Shown here piece after piece: positions 8,115-14,163 of a stretch of 25,320 nucleotides of DNA; within the stretch, counting starts at the first letter, position 1; every line of letters begins with the position of its first letter. A model generated the notes under the pieces. The model was not told the origin of the DNA, did not search any database, and saw only the letters and a list, made by a program, of their open reading frames with translations. Position numbers and translations under genes: made by a program. The stretch is from JAAEUE01 sp039180225 (GTDB taxonomy: Bacteria > Pseudomonadota > Alphaproteobacteria > Rhizobiales > CAJQND01): contig JBCDDQ010000025.1 of NCBI GenBank assembly GCA_039180225.1, positions 1 through 25,320 on the forward strand, in the 5' to 3' direction.

Positions 8115-8990
8115 ATGTTGACGATCGAAAATCTGCACCCGGATTTTGGCGCCCGGATCACCGGGCTGGATCTGAACACAGATCTCAGCGATGAGGTGGT
8201 GGCGGAACTCAAGGCGGCCATCGATGACTATTCGCTGCTCTGTTTCCCGGATCAGGACTTTGATGACGACAAGCAGGTGGCGTTCACCCGCCAGTTTGGC
8301 GAGCCAGAACCCGATCATGTGACCCTCGGCCAGGAGGGGCGTATCCAGTATCTCGGCACCGTCGGCAACATTGATGATCAGGGAAATCAGCGCGGGAATC
8401 TCGACCGCAAGACCGTATTCGCCACCGGCAACAACATGTGGCACTCCGACAGTTCGTTCCGCGAGGTGCCCAGCTTCATTTCCCTCATGTGCGTCTACGA
8501 GGTGCCGGCGACAGGGGGCGAAACGCAGTTCGCCAGCGCCAGAGCCGCCTACGCGCGCCTGGGCGAAGAGGAACGCCAGCGCATTGACGGGCTGAAGGTG
8601 ATCCACAGCTACGTCTTCTCCCGCAGCAAAGTGGCCCCCGATGCGGTTACTCCGTCTCATGCGGCGTCCTTGCCGCCGGTGGAACAAAAGCTGGTGCGGA
8701 CAAATCCCGGTAATGGTGCCAAGAACTACTATGTGGGCTCACATGCCGAGCGGGTTGTGGGCTGGGGCGAGGCGCAGAGCCGGCAGCTTTTGGACGGCTT
8801 GCTTGAAGCCATGACGCGCAACGAAGACATCTACACCCACGCCTGGCAGCCGGGTGAAGTGGTGATCTGGGACAACCGCTGCCTGCTCCACCGCGGCACC
8901 GGCTTTGACGCCGACAAGTACCGCCGCTACATGCGCCAATCTCGTGTGATTGGAGACGGGCCTACCTTGACGGAGTATGGCGGGGTTTAG
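8115..8990 (+). CDS. TfdA/TauD-family 2-oxoglutarate-dependent dioxygenase
   Basis: Non-heme Fe(II) dioxygenase that couples decarboxylation of 2-oxoglutarate to hydroxylation of a substrate. The protein is 291 residues. The iron-binding triad is His110 and Asp112 in MWHSDSSF and His259 in NRCLLHRG. The 2-oxoglutarate-binding Arg is in YRRYMRQSR (270-276). Overall it resembles TfdA (2,4-dichlorophenoxyacetate dioxygenase) more than TauD: WHSDSSF, GGxTxF and MWDNRCVLHRG-like blocks are shared. TfdA-like proteins are widespread and mostly of unknown substrate, so I do not claim herbicide degradation. I chose ATG at 8115 because AAGGTGAG sits five bases upstream. It is divergent from the copper amine oxidase across 71 bases, so both may answer to one regulator. 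Confidence 0.9.
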   Translation: MLTIENLHPDFGARITGLDLNTDLSDEVVAELKAAIDDYSLLCFPDQDFDDDKQVAFTRQFGEPEPDHVTLGQEGRIQYLGTVGNIDDQGNQRGNLDRKTVFATGNNMWHSDSSFREVPSFISLMCVYEVPATGGETQFASARAAYARLGEEERQRIDGLKVIHSYVFSRSKVAPDAVTPSHAASLPPVEQKLVRTNPGNGAKNYYVGSHAERVVGWGEAQSRQLLDGLLEAMTRNEDIYTHAWQPGEVVIWDNRCLLHRGTGFDADKYRRYMRQSRVIGDGPTLTEYGGV

Positions 8991-9010
8991 AGCGCGGCGC
9001 GTCAAACATT

Positions 9011-9034
9011 GGCCAAATCTCCAATTGGGCTTTT
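9011..9034 (+). terminator. possible terminator of the TfdA-like gene
   Basis: GGCCAAAT (9011-9018) and AATTGGGC (9023-9030) can form an imperfect stem with loop CTCC and two mismatches, followed directly by TTTT. It lies 20 bases after the dioxygenase stop, in the short gap between two convergent genes. The stem is weak. Confidence 0.35.
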
Positions 9035-10150
9035 CTAGGCGCTGAAGCGCTTTGCCGAAAACGGGGCCAGCAGTTCTGGCCGCGTCCCATCGCGGCCCCA
9101 CTCGGCCAGCATCTGAGTGATCGACGGCGCGATGGCCCAACCGTGGCCAGACCAGGCCGCCGCATAGATCGCATTGTCCGTGCCCGGCACAAGGTCAATC
9201 ACCGGAATGTCGTCCACTGCCACCGATTCCAGATGGTCCGCGTCTGCCGTCTCTAAGCGGGCGTCCCTTAGGCTGGCATACACCGCCACCGCATCGGCCA
9301 TATTGGCCTCAATGGAGCTTTCAATCGCCGTGCCGGTCTGCGAGGCCGGATCCCACTTGCCCGGATAGCCGCCGGAGATCATAACCCTGTTGCCGGCCTC
9401 TTCCTTGATGGCGAGCGTGCGGCTCATATGACCGATCAAATGCCGTATGGGCATGTGGCCCAAAGGTTCGGTGAGGATCACCTGGAAGGCCCTGCTCCAT
9501 ATGGGCAGCGTGATGCGTTCAGCCAGCAGGTCTTGCACGCCGGCATTGGAGAGCACGAACAAGCTCCGACCCACCTCAATGCGCTCACCGTCGCCGGTGA
9601 TCACCGCACAGGCGCGGCCGCCCTCGGTCTCGATGCGTTCAACCGGGGCATTCTCACTGATTTCAGCCCCGGCGCGCTGGGCGGCAGCGGCGAACGCGTT
9701 GGTGACGGCGGTGTGGTCCGACACACCGTCAAGCGGGCAGTAAAGCGCGGCAATCACGTCTTCACACACCTCTGGCTCGCGCTCGCGCACGTCTCCTTGG
9801 CTGAGAAAATGCGTCTCGGTGCCATGCTGGTTCTGCAACAGGCAAATGGCCTCAGCCATCTGGATATCGCGTGAACGCTCGATCAGGAGGAGGTGGCCGA
9901 GCCGCTCAAAGAACGGCTCGACGCCGAGACGTTCGTGCAGCGAGGGCCACATCTCGTGGGCTTTTTTGACCAAAGGCAATTCACGCCAATCGCGTCCATT
10001 GGCTCGCGTACCGCGCCGGCCGGGCCCGGCCGACGCGCCATTGCCGATCTGTCTGGCCTCCAGCAAGCGTACATCGCAACCTTGTTCGCTCAGCCACCAG
10101 GCAACGCCCGCGCCATAAACCCCGCCGCCAATGATTACAAACTCTGTCAT
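9035..10150 (-). CDS. FAD-dependent oxidoreductase, D-amino-acid/sarcosine oxidase family
   Basis: DAO-superfamily flavoprotein of 371 residues that probably oxidises a secondary amine or amino acid. The FAD-binding Rossmann motif GGGVYGAG is at the N-terminus (Gly8, Gly10, Gly13), with the dinucleotide-binding acidic residue at the end of strand 2 (RLLEAR). A GRRGTRANGRDWRELPL block follows, similar to glycine/sarcosine oxidase relatives. The C-terminal YAAAWSGHGWAIAPSITQMLAEW is the usual FAD-contact end of the family. The ATG at 10150 overlaps the TGA of the OsmC-like gene (ATGA), so the two are translationally coupled and in one operon. Depending on the electron acceptor it would make H2O2; no partner subunits are nearby. 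The substrate is not predictable. Confidence 0.88.
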   Translation of the reverse strand: MTEFVIIGGGVYGAGVAWWLSEQGCDVRLLEARQIGNGASAGPGRRGTRANGRDWRELPLVKKAHEMWPSLHERLGVEPFFERLGHLLLIERSRDIQMAEAICLLQNQHGTETHFLSQGDVREREPEVCEDVIAALYCPLDGVSDHTAVTNAFAAAAQRAGAEISENAPVERIETEGGRACAVITGDGERIEVGRSLFVLSNAGVQDLLAERITLPIWSRAFQVILTEPLGHMPIRHLIGHMSRTLAIKEEAGNRVMISGGYPGKWDPASQTGTAIESSIEANMADAVAVYASLRDARLETADADHLESVAVDDIPVIDLVPGTDNAIYAAAWSGHGWAIAPSITQMLAEWGRDGTRPELLAPFSAKRFSA

Positions 10151-10614
10151 GCTTCCCGGTAGCTCGCTTCATAGGTGATGGGAAAATTGACCGAACGGGC
10201 AATGAAACAGTGATTGTGGATCTGATAGTGGATTTGATCGGCCTTCTCCAGATCCGTTCCGCGTTCCACTTCAATCACCGGCTTAAGGACCGCCTTGATA
10301 AAACGGCCCGTGCCATCGGGCTCTGACTGGCCCGTGCCGACCGGAGTGTCCACATAGCCGGTGACCACGATCTTGGCGGCGCTGGCCAGGTGCAGATACC
10401 ACAGCATGTGGCAGGCCGAGACCGTTGCGATCAGCATGTCTTCAGGATTGTGCAAACTGGGATCGCCGCCGAGGAGGGGATCATTTGAACAGTGGATCTC
10501 CGGCTTGCCGGGGGTCGTCACCGACCAGTTGCGCGTGTAGCTGCGATAGCTCTTGGTGCCTTCGCCCTGATTGCCGGTCCAAACCACCTGGGCGGTGAAA
10601 TCATGCTCTTTCAT
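10147..10614 (-). CDS. OsmC-like thiol peroxidase family protein
   Basis: OsmC/Ohr superfamily protein of 155 residues, normal length. The two family cysteines are Cys68 in VSACHMLWYLHLA and Cys136 in HNHCFIARSV. In characterised members this pair reduces organic hydroperoxides. The family assignment is clear but the true substrate of this OsmC branch is not known. I chose ATG at 10614, with AGAAGGACC upstream, rather than an ATG six codons earlier. It follows the DoxX-like gene by 66 bases on the same strand and overlaps the flavoprotein by ATGA. Its job may therefore be to deal with peroxide or a reactive product from the downstream oxidase (inference). Confidence 0.88.
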   Translation of the reverse strand: MKEHDFTAQVVWTGNQGEGTKSYRSYTRNWSVTTPGKPEIHCSNDPLLGGDPSLHNPEDMLIATVSACHMLWYLHLASAAKIVVTGYVDTPVGTGQSEPDGTGRFIKAVLKPVIEVERGTDLEKADQIHYQIHNHCFIARSVNFPITYEASYREA

Positions 10615-10680
10615 TGGGACGGTCCTTCTCACGAAAGTGTCCCCTTCTAGTAAGGCAGATCAAATCTTGTGACCAGCCCG

Positions 10681-11115
10681 TCAAGACCCTTTTGGACCAG
10701 GTGTTTCAAGCGAGAACTTGGTGTCGTAATCGCGCAACAGATAGAGCGCGATGATGGCGGTCAACATCGGCCAAGCTGCGAAAAACAAGAGGTTGGGGCT
10801 CGACCAAGGGTCAAGGTACCGACCCATCGACGTAAGGGTGGACACCAAGTGCATGAGAAACACGATGGCCGTCGCCCAGCGCTTTTGAAAGCCAATGAAA
10901 AAGGCAACCACGACAGCCCCTTGCAGGGCGCCAATTGCAAAGGACGCAATCTCGCTGAGGCCCGAGATGCCGTAGAATCCCTGAAAGACGGCGGCTGTGC
11001 CTGTCGGATTGACAAACTTGTTCAGGGTCCACATAGCCATGACCAGGAAAACCCCAAGCCGCAAACCAAACAGCGACCATGTCAAAGCCTCTTTCGGAAC
11101 AGACACAGTGGTCAT
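10681..11115 (-). CDS. DoxX-like four-helix membrane protein
   Basis: Small inner-membrane protein of 144 residues with four hydrophobic segments at about 15-33, 58-78, 83-103 and 110-130. The size, topology and the first-helix block (GLRLGVFLVMAMWTLNKFVNP) fit the DoxX-like superfamily. That family is poorly understood but often found with redox and thiol-stress genes. The start ATG at 11115 lies about 75 bases downstream of a 22-base palindrome. It is the first gene of the apparent run DoxX-like, OsmC-like, FAD oxidase. Family call is moderate; no catalytic residues are known to check. Confidence 0.68.
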   Translation of the reverse strand: MTTVSVPKEALTWSLFGLRLGVFLVMAMWTLNKFVNPTGTAAVFQGFYGISGLSEIASFAIGALQGAVVVAFFIGFQKRWATAIVFLMHLVSTLTSMGRYLDPWSSPNLLFFAAWPMLTAIIALYLLRDYDTKFSLETPGPKGS

Positions 11116-11189
11116 GACTTATCCTCATTGTGTGCGGGTAACAGGCCGCGATTGACGTTGGGCACGCGAGCGCACGCGCTTTCCCGGGT

Positions 11190-11211
11190 TCTTGTACTGA
11201 ATAGTACAAGA
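11190..11211. promoter_or_regulatory. 22-base palindromic operator candidate (TACT...AGTA)
   Basis: Perfect inverted repeat TCTTGTACT-GAAT-AGTACAAGA with nine-base arms, placed about 75 bases before the DoxX-like gene start. The TACT...AGTA core resembles operators of HxlR (DUF24) redox/quinone-responsive repressors, as I recall them for YodB-type proteins. No HxlR gene is in the window. A repeat of this size could occur about once by chance in 25 kb, so its promoter position is the main argument. Confidence 0.6.
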
Positions 11212-11260
11212 TAGGGTGGCTTGGCACGTCACTTCGGTGTGACCGTCCCCGGCGTCGGGG

Positions 11261-11731
11261 TTACTCGAACTGACAGATCACTGCGCGCGGAACGCCATCC
11301 TCGAATGTGAGTGTGGCGGGAACGCCGTCCTCTTCACCTGCCGCCAAAGAGGGCACTCTGAGCGAGATGATGATCTTACTGATGTCTTTGTCGGCAAAAT
11401 CGGCGGAGAATTTGTCCTGCTCGATCATCCCCTGGCTGGAACCGAGCTCAGTTTCCCCGAATTGGGGAACGCTGGCCCAACGCGTCTTGCCCAGCCGGGC
11501 AGTGATGGCGGATGGCGTATAGATGGGTAATCTCGCCATGCTGACCGAGAGCTCAGCCCGCCCGTCTTTTGAGGCGCAAGTGATGCCGCCGGCTGCGAGC
11601 GACATGTTCGTGGTCATGCCCAGGATCAGCAAGAATGATGCGGCATGTCCACTGAATTTTCCAAATGCAAGGCGGTTTTGAATTGGCATCTGAGACCCAA
11701 ACATGTTTCCCGTCGTCTTCCCGCTCATCAT
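11261..11731 (-). CDS. hypothetical secreted protein
   Basis: I do not recognise this family. The protein is up to 156 residues, with a signal peptide whose hydrophobic core is AASFLLILGMTTNMSLA, likely cut near SLA-AG. The mature part is about 110 residues. It is rich in short strand-like segments, with one Cys near its start (GITCAS) and one at the very end (VICQFE), which could form a disulfide in the periplasm. The start is uncertain: ATG codons at 11731, 11704 and 11689 all lack a good ribosome-binding site, and the last gives the most normal signal-peptide length. It lies upstream of the DoxX-like operon on the same strand but on the other side of the palindrome, so it is probably a separate unit. 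Confidence 0.6.
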   Translation of the reverse strand: MMSGKTTGNMFGSQMPIQNRLAFGKFSGHAASFLLILGMTTNMSLAAGGITCASKDGRAELSVSMARLPIYTPSAITARLGKTRWASVPQFGETELGSSQGMIEQDKFSADFADKDISKIIISLRVPSLAAGEEDGVPATLTFEDGVPRAVICQFE

Positions 11732-11788
11732 GCCAGAAGCTCGCGTCGAAGTGAGTCCGAAGTGTGTCTGCGTGGGTTTTGCGGGAAA

Positions 11789-11971
11789 CTATCCGTTTTT
11801 TGCCGCGTTCAAGAGCGTACGAACTTCGATCATGGCCATGTCGATGAGATAGCTCAAGAACTTCAGGTTGATCTTCTCAGCTCGACTGTGTGCTTGCTCG
11901 AGTGATCGCAGAATCTCCCGAAGGTCGTTCATTTGACCTGAACCGTTCTCTCTTTGGCCGTCGCGTGACAT
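11789..11971 (-). CDS. small conserved-type alpha-helical protein, function unknown
   Basis: A 60-residue protein. I chose ATG at 11971 because GGGGGAG lies seven bases upstream, a strong ribosome-binding site; an ATG five codons earlier has none. After a polar leader the sequence LREILRSLEQAHSRAEKINLKFLSYLIDMAMIEVRTLL is almost entirely helix-forming. It resembles small alphaproteobacterial proteins with a FLxYLIDMA block that I have seen annotated only as hypothetical. No membrane segment and no known catalytic motif. It is divergent from the first ribbon-helix-helix-like gene across 202 bases that hold three inverted repeats. Confidence 0.62.
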   Translation of the reverse strand: MSRDGQRENGSGQMNDLREILRSLEQAHSRAEKINLKFLSYLIDMAMIEVRTLLNAAKNG

Positions 11972-12003
11972 CGTTATCTCCCCCAAACTTCCTGCCCCAC
12001 CAC

Positions 12004-12025
12004 GTTCACTCTTTTCAGAATGAAC
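12004..12025. promoter_or_regulatory. imperfect 22-base inverted repeat upstream of the small minus-strand gene
   Basis: GTTCA at 12004-12008 pairs with TGAAC at 12021-12025, and three further inner pairs are possible (eight of ten in all). It lies 33 to 54 bases upstream of the ATG at 11971, a usual place for an operator or promoter element. Confidence 0.4.
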
Positions 12026-12078
12026 ACGTCAATACGTGCCCTCGCAAAAATCCAGTCAAAATTCACACTATATGCAGA

Positions 12079-12100
12079 TAGCTGCTACTAGTAGCAGTTA
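12079..12100. promoter_or_regulatory. palindrome in the divergent region, operator candidate
   Basis: A perfect 16-base palindrome CTGCTACTAGTAGCAG at 12082-12097. It extends to 22 bases with one non-complementary pair (G12081/T12098). It sits midway between the divergent genes starting at 11971 and 12174, in an AT-rich stretch. Its TACT-AGTA core is shared with the palindrome at 11190-11211, but without a spacer. Confidence 0.5.
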
Positions 12101-12124
12101 GTTGAATTGTCAACGTGCGTCTGC

Positions 12125-12147
12125 GATTATAGTTTGATTCTACAATC
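12125..12147. promoter_or_regulatory. inverted repeat just upstream of the RHH-like gene
   Basis: GATTATAG (12125-12132) and CTACAATC (12140-12147) are complementary at seven of eight positions, separated by TTTGATT. It ends 26 bases before the ATG at 12174, overlapping where a core promoter would be expected, so autoregulation by the downstream protein is plausible but not shown. Confidence 0.45.
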
Positions 12148-12173
12148 ATGAGTTGGATGGGACAGCCTTGATC

Positions 12174-12407
12174 ATGAAAGAAACAGAGAAGTTGAGGGTG
12201 ACAATCAGCGCCAAAGTTTCACCTGAATCGGCATCGGGTTGGCGCAACTTTTGTGATCAAAACGGTGTGTCGGTTGCGGCCATGCTCGAAGTTGCGGGCA
12301 AACAGTTGGCAGATGAAACATTCCCACCAAGGGTTGAAGAGCGTCGGAAGATGGTCGAGCTCGCCCGGCAAGTGGACCGGGCTCGGCGAGATCGCAGAAG
12401 AACCTAG
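12174..12407 (+). CDS. small ribbon-helix-helix-like protein
   Basis: A 77-residue basic protein. After a short polar leader, KLRVTISAKVS looks like the DNA-reading strand of an RHH (CopG/MetJ-type) fold. Two predicted helices follow (PESASGWRNFCDQNG and VSVAAMLEVAGKQLADE). A strongly basic C-terminus comes next (ELARQVDRARRDRRRT). It probably binds DNA as a dimer. The ATG at 12174 is chosen over an in-frame TTG at 12153, which would give a less typical start. The ribosome-binding site (GGGACAG) is distant and weak. The fold call is by pattern, not by a specific family match. The inverted repeat directly upstream is a natural candidate for its own operator. Confidence 0.6.
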   Translation: MKETEKLRVTISAKVSPESASGWRNFCDQNGVSVAAMLEVAGKQLADETFPPRVEERRKMVELARQVDRARRDRRRT

Positions 12408-12416
12408 TTCCGATCG

Positions 12417-12428
12417 GGCAGTACTGCC
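12417..12428. repeat. short perfect palindrome between the two RHH-like genes
   Basis: GGCAGTACTGCC, 12 bases, starts 10 bases after the stop of the first RHH-like gene. It has no loop and no T run, so it is not an evident terminator. It could be an operator for the gene starting at 12602, but a palindrome of this length is expected by chance several times in 25 kb. Confidence 0.3.
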
Positions 12429-12601
12429 GCCATCTGGAGGCCGGTCTCCGTTTGTGGTAAGGTAAACTTGGTTCCCGTCCTCTCCGCGCGTGAGCCCCTG
12501 AAGGGCCAAATTGCGCCAAACACTGCCGATAAAGTGTGGGGAGAGGCGATGGTCGGCGCTGCCATATCAGCCGGCATCTCAACATCCAGGGAGGTCAAGA
12601 G

Positions 12602-13081
12602 ATGGACAATACGAACAGAACGCAAATGTCCTTTCGCGCAGGACCAAAGCTGCGAAAGGCCATTGAAGACAGTGCATCGGAGTGGAACATGCCGGCGAGC
12701 GCTGTGGTGCGGCAGGTTTTGGAACATGCGTTTTTCGGACCCGATCCGATCAGCGGCGTGATGGCCGATCATGCGCTGACCGCGCACTCGCCAGTGTTTG
12801 AGCATGATCCCAAACAGCAAAAAACCCTTGCCGAACCGGTCAACACAGCAAAGTCGGGTGACAGGCTCGCCCAAAAATCCAAAGCCCTTTTCCTCAAGCA
12901 CCAGAGCTATCTGCCCGACGATGCCACCATGTGGCACCACAGCCATAAGGGTCAGGAGTATGCCTCGATCACCCATTCAGGCGATGTACTTGCCGTCTTC
13001 AGGGTTCAGCCGCGCGGCACGCTGCGCCGGCTGGTGCGGCCGCCCAAGCGTATTGCCGCGGCTGCCGCTCTCAATGCCTGA
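12602..13081 (+). CDS. RHH-domain protein with C-terminal extension
   Basis: A 159-residue protein. Residues about 6-46 (RTQMSFRAGPKLRKAI to VVRQVLEHAFF) have the strand-helix-helix order of a CopG-like ribbon-helix-helix domain. A polar linker follows (about 50-85). The C-terminal part of about 70 residues contains WHHSHKGQEYASITHSGDVLAVFRVQPRGTL in two blocks and a basic RRLVRPPKR stretch. I do not recognise the C-terminal part; it could be a ligand-sensing or nucleic-acid-binding region. GGGAGGT seven bases upstream of ATG 12602 fixes the start. It lies 194 bases after another RHH-like gene on the same strand. There is no toxin-like gene directly downstream; the next gene is convergent. 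Confidence 0.62.
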   Translation: MDNTNRTQMSFRAGPKLRKAIEDSASEWNMPASAVVRQVLEHAFFGPDPISGVMADHALTAHSPVFEHDPKQQKTLAEPVNTAKSGDRLAQKSKALFLKHQSYLPDDATMWHHSHKGQEYASITHSGDVLAVFRVQPRGTLRRLVRPPKRIAAAAALNA

Positions 13082-13089
13082 CAGCACCT

Positions 13090-13452
13090 CTAGTCCTGAT
13101 TAAGCCCCAGCTCTTTCTGCAGCTTTTTGGTCAGCCCGCGTGAGACAATCTTGTGCGACTGCAGGATATAGTCCTTCAATTCCTCATCGTTCAGTCCGGG
13201 CTCTGCGTAGTGCTGGATCCACTTCATGCCCCGTGAAGCGAGATAAGGTGCCGGGCGCAAGCCCGGTTCGTTGCGCAGCACCTCATAGCCAATGTCGCTC
13301 ACCTTGAAGGTGTAGGCTGGCGCCCCGTCTGCCCAGCCGCCAATGGCAAACACCTTGCCCCCGACCTTCCATACATGCGCACCGCCCCATTGCACCACGT
13401 GCGTCGTGGCCGGGAGACTGCCGCAAAAGGCGTTGTATTCTTCATAGGTCAT
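13090..13452 (-). CDS. YjbR/MmcQ-like DUF419-type protein
   Basis: A protein of 120 residues matching the YjbR (MmcQ, CyaY-like fold) family. Evidence is the N-terminal MTYEEYNAFCGSLPATTH, then VWKVGGKVFAIGGW, and a conserved end part with GMKWIQHYAEPGLNDEELKDYI and SHKIVSRGLTKK. Family members are small and often called DNA-binding, but the role is not settled. I chose ATG at 13452 because the family normally starts at this point. ATG at 13461 is the alternative, and longer versions would add a sequence not seen in the family. It is convergent with the RHH gene (8 bases apart) and divergent from the acetyltransferase gene. Confidence 0.8.
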   Translation of the reverse strand: MTYEEYNAFCGSLPATTHVVQWGGAHVWKVGGKVFAIGGWADGAPAYTFKVSDIGYEVLRNEPGLRPAPYLASRGMKWIQHYAEPGLNDEELKDYILQSHKIVSRGLTKKLQKELGLNQD

Positions 13453-13595
13453 GTCCGCCATCCTGCCGCTTCTGACCGGCGCGGTGCAAGCTGCATTCGC
13501 GCTTTGGCAGTGGACTGGTGACAGGTTTGGGAATTGGACATGGGCGCTCCTCACCAGGTGCGCTAAGATCGCCACCAAAAGAGGATACGCATACC

Positions 13596-14042
13596 ATGTC
13601 CGTCACCATCAGACCCTTAACCCAACTGGATCGCAGCGTTTGGGAAGAGCTGTTTGAGGCCTATGCCAATTTTTACAAGACAAGCGTTCCCGAAGGTGGC
13701 TTCGACACTGTTTGGGAATGGATCTTCGACGAGGATAACGACTTTTGGTGCGATGTGGCGCTTGCCAACGAAGGCACGGTGATCGGCTTCACCCAGTACC
13801 AGCTGATGCACCGTTCACTCGGCGGCGGCATGGTCTGTTATCTGAGTGATCTGTATGTGCGTCCTGAGGTACGCGGGTCCGGGGCGGGTAGGGCCCTGAT
13901 CGACCATGTGGTTTCTGAGGCGCGGGCCAAAGGCCTTACCAACGTGCGCTGGCTTACCCAGGAGTTCAATTATCCCGCCAGACAGCTATACGACACCTAT
14001 CAGCCCCGCTCCGATTTCATCCTCTATTCCATCCCGGTTTGA
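13596..14042 (+). CDS. GNAT-family N-acetyltransferase
   Basis: Acetyl-CoA-dependent acetyltransferase of 148 residues. Motif A, the acetyl-CoA pyrophosphate-binding loop, is visible in LSDLYVRPEVRGSGAGRALIDHV. The N-terminal part TIRPLTQLDRSVWEELFEAY is a usual GNAT opening, and a C-terminal NYPARQLYDTYQPRSDFILY block matches the amine acetyltransferase-like GNATs. The substrate is unknown. ATG at 13596 follows GAGGAT at a slightly long spacing of about 11 bases. The gene is followed by a good terminator, so it is probably a single-gene unit. Confidence 0.88.
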   Translation: MSVTIRPLTQLDRSVWEELFEAYANFYKTSVPEGGFDTVWEWIFDEDNDFWCDVALANEGTVIGFTQYQLMHRSLGGGMVCYLSDLYVRPEVRGSGAGRALIDHVVSEARAKGLTNVRWLTQEFNYPARQLYDTYQPRSDFILYSIPV

Positions 14043-14075
14043 GCCTTGGGGTAGATGAGGTTCATCAGTTCCCGG

Positions 14076-14100
14076 CCCTTGTGAATTCGCAAGGGGTTTT
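14076..14100 (+). terminator. rho-independent terminator of the GNAT gene
   Basis: Stem CCCTTG (14076-14081) with CAAGGG (14090-14095), loop TGAATTCG, then G and TTTT at 14097-14100. It begins 33 bases after the acetyltransferase stop and before the MFS gene. Confidence 0.7.
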
Positions 14101-14163
14101 AATGCAATGCAGCTATGCGCGATCGGTGCTGGTGGCCCGCTGCAATTGCTGTAATAGTTGAAA

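Noticed and set aside
12174..13081. Type II toxin-antitoxin module
   Set aside because: Both proteins look RHH-like, but no toxin-like partner is adjacent; the next gene is a convergent YjbR-type protein.
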